From Actinoplanes siamensis (lineage in GTDB: Bacteria > Actinomycetota > Actinomycetes > Mycobacteriales > Micromonosporaceae): a stretch of 38,320 nucleotides of DNA. The notes beneath the pieces are model-generated. The model saw only the letters and a list, made by a program, of their open reading frames with translations. It did no database searches and was not told where the DNA came from. The position numbers were made by a program, and so were the translations under genes. Below are positions 33,084 to 38,320 of the stretch, one piece after another (position 1 is the stretch's first letter; the number at the start of each line of letters is the position of its first letter). The stretch spans positions 1 to 38,320 of the forward strand of contig NZ_BOMW01000079.1 of assembly GCF_016862395.1 (NCBI RefSeq), given 5' to 3'.

Positions 33084-34484
33084 ATGGCGCTGGTAGCCGG
33101 GATCGACAGTTCGACCCAGTCCTGCAAGGTGGTGATCCGCGACGCCGAGACCGGCGAGCTGGTCCGGCAGGGCCGGGCCGCGCATCCGGACGGCACCGAG
33201 GTGCACCCGGACGCCTGGTGGTCGGCCCTGCGGTCGGCGATCGAGGAGGCCGGCGGCCTCGACGACGTCGCCGCCGCGTCGGTGGCCGGCCAGCAGCACG
33301 GCATGGTCGTGCTGGACGAGAACGGTGCGGTGGTCCGCCCGGCGCTGCTGTGGAACGACACACGCAGCGCCGGCGCGGCCGCCGACCTGATCGACGAGCT
33401 CGGCGGGAGCGACAAGTGGGCGGACGCGGTCGGCATCGTGCCGGTCGCCAGCTTCACCCTGACCAAGCTGCGCTGGCTGGCCCGCAACGAGCCGGCCCTG
33501 GCCGACCGGGTCGCCGCGGTGTGCCTGCCGCACGACTGGCTGACGTGGAAGCTGTCGGGTTCGACGGACATCGCGGACATCAAGACCGACCGCAGTGACG
33601 CCAGTGGCACGCTCTACTGGTCGGCCAAGACCAACGAGTACCGGTACGACCTGCTGGAACTCGGCTTCGGACGCCGCGTCGGGGTGCCTGAGGTGCTGGC
33701 TCCGACCGGGCGAGCCGGTCAGCTACCCAACGGCGCGCCGCTGGGGCCGGGCGCCGGGGACAACGCGGCGGCCGCTCTCGGCACCGGCGCGCTGCCCGGC
33801 GACGTGATCGTCTCGATCGGCACCTCCGGCACGGTCTTCGTCTCCTCGGACGCCGCACCGGTCGACCCGAGCGGCACGGTGGCCGGCTTCGCCGACACCA
33901 CCGGGCGGTTCCTGCCGATCGTGGTCACCCTCAACGCCGCCCGGGTGCTGGACGCGGCAGCCAAGCTGCTCGGCGTCTCGCACGACGAGTTGTCCCGGCT
34001 GGCGCTCTCCGCGCCCGCGGGGGCGGACGGCCTGGTCCTGGTGCCGTACCTGGAGGGTGAGCGGACCCCGAACCGGCCGGACGCCACCGGCGCGATCCAC
34101 GGGCTCACCCTGCGGACGTCCGACCCGGCGCACCTGGCCCGGGCCGCCGTCGAGGGGATGCTCTGCGCGCTGGCCGACGGGCTGGACGCGCTGGTCGGAC
34201 AGGGCGCCCGGGCCAACCGGATCGTGCTGGTCGGCGGGGGCGCGCGCAGCGAGGCGGTGCGCCGGATCGCGCCCGCGCTCTTCGGCAAGCCGGTGCTGGT
34301 CCCGCCACCCGGCGAGTATGTCGCCGACGGCGCGGCACGGCAGGCCGCCTGGGTCGCCCTGGGCGGGGACGTCCCGCCCGCCTGGTCCGCGGAGACCCCG
34401 CAGGTGTACGAGGACCAGCCCGTCCCACTGATCCGCGAGCAGTACGCGGCCGCCCAGCACGCCGTGCTGGACCGGATCCGCTGA
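33084..34484 (+). CDS. xylB: Xylulokinase
   Basis: A 466-residue FGGY-family kinase phosphorylating D-xylulose to xylulose 5-phosphate for the pentose phosphate pathway. The N-terminal actin-like domain has VAGIDSSTQSCKVVI and GQQHGMVVLDENG. The catalytic Asp is probably D226 in GPGAGDNAAAALG, and the phosphate loop is SIGTSGTVF. The C-terminal domain has LVGGGARSEAVRRI and VADGAARQAAW. Its ATG follows the xylA stop after two bases, so translation is coupled. The operon ends in a strong hairpin. Confidence 0.96.
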   Translation: MALVAGIDSSTQSCKVVIRDAETGELVRQGRAAHPDGTEVHPDAWWSALRSAIEEAGGLDDVAAASVAGQQHGMVVLDENGAVVRPALLWNDTRSAGAAADLIDELGGSDKWADAVGIVPVASFTLTKLRWLARNEPALADRVAAVCLPHDWLTWKLSGSTDIADIKTDRSDASGTLYWSAKTNEYRYDLLELGFGRRVGVPEVLAPTGRAGQLPNGAPLGPGAGDNAAAALGTGALPGDVIVSIGTSGTVFVSSDAAPVDPSGTVAGFADTTGRFLPIVVTLNAARVLDAAAKLLGVSHDELSRLALSAPAGADGLVLVPYLEGERTPNRPDATGAIHGLTLRTSDPAHLARAAVEGMLCALADGLDALVGQGARANRIVLVGGGARSEAVRRIAPALFGKPVLVPPPGEYVADGAARQAAWVALGGDVPPAWSAETPQVYEDQPVPLIREQYAAAQHAVLDRIR

Positions 34485-34498
34485 ACGACCCCTTCTGT

Positions 34499-34528
34499 CG
34501 GGGGTGCGGCGCTCACGCCGTACCCCCG
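34499..34528 (+). terminator. Intrinsic terminator of the xylAB operon
   Basis: CGGGGGTGCGGCG (34499-34511) pairs with CGCCGTACCCCCG (34516-34528), a 13-base stem with one wobble and a CTCA loop. It starts 15 bases after the xylB stop, and TCTTTT follows within a few bases. Confidence 0.85.
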
Positions 34529-34559
34529 CGATCTTTTCCGCGGTCTTGTTGTCGGGGCG

Positions 34560-34687
34560 GCTCCTTCCCGGCGCATCAGCGCAGCTTGATGCGCTGCCGC
34601 CGGATGTCCCCCGCCGAGCTCGCCCAACGCCGTGCGGAGGCCGCCGGAGGTCGCGTGGACGAAGTTGGCGATCCGCACGACCAGCAT
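34560..34687 (-). pseudogene. N-terminal remnant of a GT4 glycosyltransferase gene
   Basis: From an ATG at 34687 the minus strand reads MLVVRIANFVHATSGGLRTA, then LGELGGGHPAAAHQAALM. This matches the N-terminus of GT4-type glycosyltransferases (VRIANFVTPxSGGLRTALxxLGxGYxxAGHE). After about 43 residues homology ends and the frame runs into the terminator and antisense to xylB. It appears to be a truncated, dead 5' fragment. The family call rests on the SGGLRTAL signature. Confidence 0.55.
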
Positions 34688-34754
34688 GTCGACAGATCAC
34701 CGAAAACCGTGGCCCACGCGGCAACGCGCCCCCGTCCACCGGCCGAACTCTCGC

Positions 34755-34770
34755 TAACCTCTACCCCGTG
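34755..34770 (+). promoter_or_regulatory. Possible leaderless promoter of the MFS gene
   Basis: TAACCT (34755-34760), a TANNNT -10 element, ends seven bases before GTG 34768, the spacing seen in actinobacterial leaderless genes. No Shine-Dalgarno sequence precedes the start. Confidence 0.4.
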
Positions 34771-36228
34771 ATGGGCAGGGGCGGCACCGTGCACCGCGTT
34801 TACAGCGTGGTCGTCTTCGTGATCCTGGCGTCCCTGGACAACGTCGCGATCGGCATCGTCCCGCCGCTGTACGGCAGCATCGGCGACGACTTCGGGGTGG
34901 GCGAGGGGCACATCGCGCTGGCCACCACGATCATGTTCCTGATCAGCGCGGTCGCGGCGATCGGCTGGGCGTACGCGGGGGACCGCACGGACCGCAAGCC
35001 GGTGCTGATCCTCGGCACGGCGATCTGGATCGCCGGCACCGCCTGGTCCGGCCTGGCCGGCGGGTACGTCTCGTTCCTGCTGGCCCAGGTGCTCGCCGCG
35101 GTCGGGCTGGGCGCCGTCGCCTCGGTGAGCTTCTCGGTGGTCAGCGACCTGATCTCACCCCGGCGCCGGGGCCTGGTGATGAGTTTCTGGGGCCTGTCCC
35201 AGGGCGTCGGCACGCTGGCCGGCACCCTGGCCGGCGGCATCCTGGGGCACGCCGACTGGCGGCGGCCGTTCCTGGTCACCGCGGTCGCCGGGATCGCCGC
35301 GACGCTGGCCTACCTGTTCACCTTCAACGTGCCGCGCGGCGACAGCCAGCCGGAGCTGGCCGGGGTCGACTACGACGAGCGGATCCACCACGACCACCTG
35401 CCGATCATCCTGGGCCGGCGCACCAACATCTGGCTGATCCTGCAGGGCGGCACCGCGCAGATCGCGTTCGGCTCGCTGGTCTGGCTGCCGGTGCTGTTCC
35501 GGGCCCGAGCCGAGGACCAGGGCTACTCGTCCGGGACGGCGGTGCTGGTGGGCAGCGTGTTCGCGACGATCTTCCAGCTCGGGGCGGCGCTGTCGATCCT
35601 CGGCGGGCTGGCCGGGGACCGGTTGCAACGCCGTACCCCCCGGGGTCGTGCCCTGGTCGCGGCTGTCGGTGTCCTCGCCGCCGTGCCGTTCTACGTGGTG
35701 TTGTTCTTCGTCCCGATGGAGATCACCGTGCCGGACGGGGCCGGCACCGCCGCGGTGATCCGCGGGGTGCTGGACAACGTGGTGACCGAGCCGACCGTCG
35801 CCGTCAGCCTGGCGACCGCGGTCTTCGCGCTGATGCTGACGTCGGCGAACTCGCCGAACTGGTTCGCGATGATCTCCGACGTGAACCCGCCGGAACACCG
35901 CGGCACCGTCTACAGCATCGGCAACCTGGTCAACGGGGCCGGCCGGGCCGGCGGCAACGCGCTGATCGGGGTGGCCTTCCAGCGGCTCTCCGGGGCCTTC
36001 CCGCCGCCGCTGAACTACGCGGTCGGGCTGGCCGCGTTCCAGTTCTTCTTCATCCCCACCGGGATCATGTACTGGCTGGCCAGCAGGACGGTGGCGGAGG
36101 ACATGGCCGCCACGCACGCCGCCCTGCTGGCCAAGGGACTAGACCAGCGCCCAGACCGTGACGTCGGCGGGGATCCGGCCGTCGTCGAGGGGCTCGCTGC
36201 TCAGCAGGACCCGGGCGCCGGGCGGTAG
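34768..36228 (+). CDS. MFS transporter
   Basis: A major-facilitator transporter of about 485 residues with twelve predicted membrane segments. The N-terminal half has SLDNVAIGIVPPLYGSIGDDF and the loop 2-3 motif WAYAGDRTDRKPVL (variant of GxxxDRxxRR). ISPRRRGLVMSFWG is the second basic loop. The central loop is hydrophilic (DYDERIHHDHLPIILGRR). The general pattern is closest to spinster-like/sugar-phosphate-type MFS proteins; substrate is unknown. The start could be GTG 34768 or ATG 34771. The last 30 residues are hydrophilic and lie antisense to the 3' end of the converging GH13 gene, so the proteins' genes overlap by 90 bases. Location beside alpha-glucosidase and xylose genes makes a sugar-related role plausible, not shown. 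Confidence 0.83.
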   Translation: MMGRGGTVHRVYSVVVFVILASLDNVAIGIVPPLYGSIGDDFGVGEGHIALATTIMFLISAVAAIGWAYAGDRTDRKPVLILGTAIWIAGTAWSGLAGGYVSFLLAQVLAAVGLGAVASVSFSVVSDLISPRRRGLVMSFWGLSQGVGTLAGTLAGGILGHADWRRPFLVTAVAGIAATLAYLFTFNVPRGDSQPELAGVDYDERIHHDHLPIILGRRTNIWLILQGGTAQIAFGSLVWLPVLFRARAEDQGYSSGTAVLVGSVFATIFQLGAALSILGGLAGDRLQRRTPRGRALVAAVGVLAAVPFYVVLFFVPMEITVPDGAGTAAVIRGVLDNVVTEPTVAVSLATAVFALMLTSANSPNWFAMISDVNPPEHRGTVYSIGNLVNGAGRAGGNALIGVAFQRLSGAFPPPLNYAVGLAAFQFFFIPTGIMYWLASRTVAEDMAATHAALLAKGLDQRPDRDVGGDPAVVEGLAAQQDPGAGR

Positions 36229-37740
36229 CTCGGCCGGCGCCGCACCGAAGTTGGTGAGCACCAGGACTCCGCCGTTGCGGAACGCGAGCACCTCGCCCTC
36301 GGTGGCGGACCACGTCAGCGAGCCGTTGCCCAGATCGTGCTCACGGCGGGCGGCCAGCGCCGACCGGTACAGCTCGTAGGTCGACCCGGACACGTTCACC
36401 TGGCGGTCCAGGGCGTACTCGGCCCAGGTGGCGGGCTGCGGCAGCCAGCTGGCGTCGCTGGGACCGAAGCCGTACGACGGGGCGTCCGCCTCCCACGGGA
36501 TCGGCACCCGGCAGCCGTCCCGCCCGCGCTCGGCGTGCCCGGACCGCTCCCAGGCCGGGTCCTGCCGCACCTCGTCGGGCAGCGTGGTGTGCTCCGGCAG
36601 GCCGAGTTCCTCACCCTGGTAGAGGTAGGCCGAACCGGGCAGGGCGAGCATCAGCAGGGCTGCCGCTCGGGCCCGGCGCAGGCCCAGCCCGGTATCCGGC
36701 TGCGGGTCGCCGATCCCGATCCCGGGCTTGCGCTTCTCGCCGGGCGGGAAGCCCAGCCGGGAGGCGTGCCGCACCACGTCGTGGTTCGACAGCACCCAGG
36801 TGGTGGTGGCGCCGACCGCGCCGGTGGCGGCGAGCGAGGAGTCGATCACCTCGCGCAGCGCCTGGGGCTGCCAGGGCGCCTCCAGGTAGGGGAAGTTGAA
36901 GGCCTGGTGCATCTCGTCCGGGCGGACGTAGCGGGCCAGCCGCTCCTCGGGCTGCACCCAGGCCTCGGCGACCAGGATCCGGGCCGGCGCGTAGCCGTCC
37001 AGCACGGCCCGCCACTCGCGGTAGATCTCGTGCACGCCCTCCTGGTCCCACATCGGCGGCGGGGGACCGGCCGGCTCCAGCCCGCCGAGCACCACGGCCG
37101 GCTGCGTCCAGTCGGTCAGCTTGGCGTCCTTGACCAGGCCGTGCGCGACGTCGACGCGGAAGCCGTCGACCCCGCGGTCCAGCCAGAACCGCAGGATGTC
37201 CAGGAACTCGGCGCGGACCTCCGGGTGGTCCCAGTTGAGGTCGGGCTGGGAGACGTCGAACAGATGCAGGTACCACTGGCCGTCCTCGACCTGGTGCCAG
37301 GCCGGGCCGCCGAACACGCTCTGCCAGTTGTTCGGCGGCTCGTCATGGAAGATGTAGCGGTCCCGCTCGGGACTGCCGGGTCCGGCGGCGAGGGCGGCAC
37401 GGAACCAGGCGTGCTCGCTGGAGGTGTGGTTCGGCACCAGATCCACGATGATCTTGAGACCCAGGTCGTGCGCCGTGCTGATCAGCTTGTCCGCGTCGTC
37501 GAGGGTGCCGAAGCGCGGGTCGACGTCGCGGTAGTCGGCGACGTCGTAACCGGCGTCGTGCTGCGGGCTGACGTAGAAGGGGGAGAGCCAGACGGCGTCG
37601 ATGCCGAGCTCCCGGAGACGGGGCAGGCGCGCGGTGATGCCGGACAGGTCGCCCATGCCGTCGCCGTTGCCGTCGGCGAACGAGCGTGGGTAGATCTGGT
37701 AGATGACGGCGTCGCGCCACCAGGCGTCAGTGGAGGGCAT
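36139..37740 (-). CDS. GH13 alpha-glucosidase (oligo-1,6-glucosidase type)
   Basis: A 533-residue cytoplasmic GH13 enzyme that hydrolyses alpha-glucosidic bonds of maltose/isomaltose-type oligosaccharides. It begins WWRDAVIYQIYPRSFADGNG and contains GIDAVWLSPFYVSPQHDAGY and VDLVPNHTS. The catalytic triad is D197 (GFRVDVAHG, nucleophile), E259 (VAEAWV, acid/base) and D321 (LSNHDVVRH, stabiliser). The C-terminal domain is an all-beta GH13 C domain. The residue after the nucleophile motif and the loop composition fit the alpha-1,4/1,6-glucosidase (AglA) subgroup, but exact specificity cannot be read. It follows the HD-domain gene by 27 bases on the minus strand and converges on the MFS gene with a 90-base overlap. 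Confidence 0.92.
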   Translation of the reverse strand: MPSTDAWWRDAVIYQIYPRSFADGNGDGMGDLSGITARLPRLRELGIDAVWLSPFYVSPQHDAGYDVADYRDVDPRFGTLDDADKLISTAHDLGLKIIVDLVPNHTSSEHAWFRAALAAGPGSPERDRYIFHDEPPNNWQSVFGGPAWHQVEDGQWYLHLFDVSQPDLNWDHPEVRAEFLDILRFWLDRGVDGFRVDVAHGLVKDAKLTDWTQPAVVLGGLEPAGPPPPMWDQEGVHEIYREWRAVLDGYAPARILVAEAWVQPEERLARYVRPDEMHQAFNFPYLEAPWQPQALREVIDSSLAATGAVGATTTWVLSNHDVVRHASRLGFPPGEKRKPGIGIGDPQPDTGLGLRRARAAALLMLALPGSAYLYQGEELGLPEHTTLPDEVRQDPAWERSGHAERGRDGCRVPIPWEADAPSYGFGPSDASWLPQPATWAEYALDRQVNVSGSTYELYRSALAARREHDLGNGSLTWSATEGEVLAFRNGGVLVLTNFGAAPAELPPGARVLLSSEPLDDGRIPADVTVWALV

Positions 37741-37767
37741 GTGGCCCAGCGTAGGCGGGCTCGCCGG

Positions 37768-38320
37768 TCACTCGTCGAGGATGGCCGCGAATCGCTCCTC
37801 GGCGAGGTCGAGCTGGTCCAGGATGTGCTCCTTGGCCTGGGTGGAGAGCGGCGTGTCGGGCCGCCCGATCAGCTCGCGCAGCGTCGGCACCAGGGGGCGG
37901 TACTTGATCGCCGACCGGTGCGCCTTGTCGAGCGTGGTGTGGATCACGCCGACACCGTTGTCGGTGAAGTCCGAGATCTTGATGATCCGCGCCCACGGAT
38001 CCCGGGCCAGGCTCTCCGCGACGTGCTCGCGGTACTGCTCGTGGCGGTCGCGGTCCGGGTCGTACGCCGGATTCGTCACCGACCGGACCAGATCGGCGAC
38101 CCGGGGATTGAAGCGGAGGGCGAGAACGGCCAGGGCCGCTTCGGTGCTTTTCGCGTACGGCGTGTCCGGCGCCAGCCCGGCCAACTCGGCCGGATGGTCC
38201 TCGACCGCGTCGTGCAGCAGCGCCGCGACCAGCACGTCCACGTCCCGCACCGCGTAGTACCGGATGATCCGGATCGCCACCCGGAGCAGGTGGTTCAGGT
38301 ACGGCTCGCGGACCCGCCGG
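37768..38320 (-). CDS. HD-domain phosphohydrolase, SpoT/MESH1-like, 5' end missing
   Basis: The minus-strand frame is open to the right edge, so the N-terminus is missing; 183 residues are visible. The first visible residues (EPYLNHLLRVAIRI) give the metal-binding His of an HD domain. They are followed by VLVAALLHDAVEDHPAEL, with the HD pair and the ED typical of RelA/SpoT and MESH1 (p)ppGpp hydrolases. Later KISDFTDNGVG matches the K-x-x-D-x-x-D/N-N motif of that group. A GTG at 38280 is internal and not the true start. A ppGpp- or nucleotide-hydrolase role is plausible; a stand-alone HD without synthetase is seen. It is upstream of the GH13 gene. Confidence 0.8.
   Translation of the reverse strand, partial: RRVREPYLNHLLRVAIRIIRYYAVRDVDVLVAALLHDAVEDHPAELAGLAPDTPYAKSTEAALAVLALRFNPRVADLVRSVTNPAYDPDRDRHEQYREHVAESLARDPWARIIKISDFTDNGVGVIHTTLDKAHRSAIKYRPLVPTLRELIGRPDTPLSTQAKEHILDQLDLAEERFAAILDE

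Noticed and set aside
34504..34767. An N-terminal extension of the MFS protein from an upstream start
   Set aside because: The extra residues are Arg/Pro-rich, cover the xyl terminator and glycosyltransferase remnant, and lack transporter features.

Overview
The window is uniformly GC-rich, strongly biased to G or C at third codon positions, and uses GTG and TTG starts freely. It carries a conservon (sensor kinase, roadblock/LC7 protein, DUF742 protein, small GTPase), ROK-controlled xylose genes and a giant YD-repeat protein. Together these point to a filamentous actinobacterium, most likely Micromonosporaceae (Actinoplanes-like). The genus is inferred, not shown. No tRNA, rRNA, transposase, integrase or CRISPR array was seen.

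Left part (1-9.7 kb). A truncated condensation-fold acyltransferase runs off the left edge on the minus strand, next to a CorA-type metal transporter. Divergent from corA is a WYL-domain regulator whose leader holds a cluster of inverted repeats. It is followed by a cytoplasmic GH20 beta-N-acetylhexosaminidase, an M48-type membrane metalloprotease and a small anchored Pro/Ser/Thr-rich protein ending in a strong bidirectional terminator. Facing these is a two-gene minus-strand operon whose products share a W..(I/V)Q.RFVD domain.

Middle (10-27.5 kb). A complete conservon (cvnA-cvnB-cvnC-cvnD) with overlapping or tightly packed genes is followed at 23 bp by a BMP-like binding-protein gene. Next comes a 10.9-kb gene for a secreted polymorphic toxin of about 3,617 residues. 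It has a signal peptide, a DNRLRE-like domain, an Fn3-like domain and a YD/RHS shell interrupted by three LamG-like domains. After the shell come a lysine-rich tract, a Gly/Ala-rich hydrophobic stretch, a pretoxin Hint domain and a C-terminal zinc deaminase toxin of the YwqJ-like type (CAE...CxxC). Directly downstream is a WD40 protein with a C-terminal domain resembling immunity proteins; it is the best candidate immunity gene. A perfect TATAAT overlaps the end of the toxin ORF. A decayed regulator fragment marks the far side of this module.

Right part (27.6-38.3 kb). This holds a lactonase-type beta-propeller, a membrane-anchored solute-binding/VWA fusion, and a xylose module: a divergent ROK repressor, then xylose isomerase and xylulokinase, with interlocked promoters and a strong terminator. 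After it come a remnant of a GT4 glycosyltransferase gene, an MFS transporter, an overlapping convergent GH13 alpha-glucosidase, and an HD-domain (SpoT/MESH1-like) protein cut by the right edge.

The most interesting system is the RHS/LamG deaminase toxin with its WD40-fused candidate immunity protein, immediately downstream of a five-gene conservon-type signalling operon.
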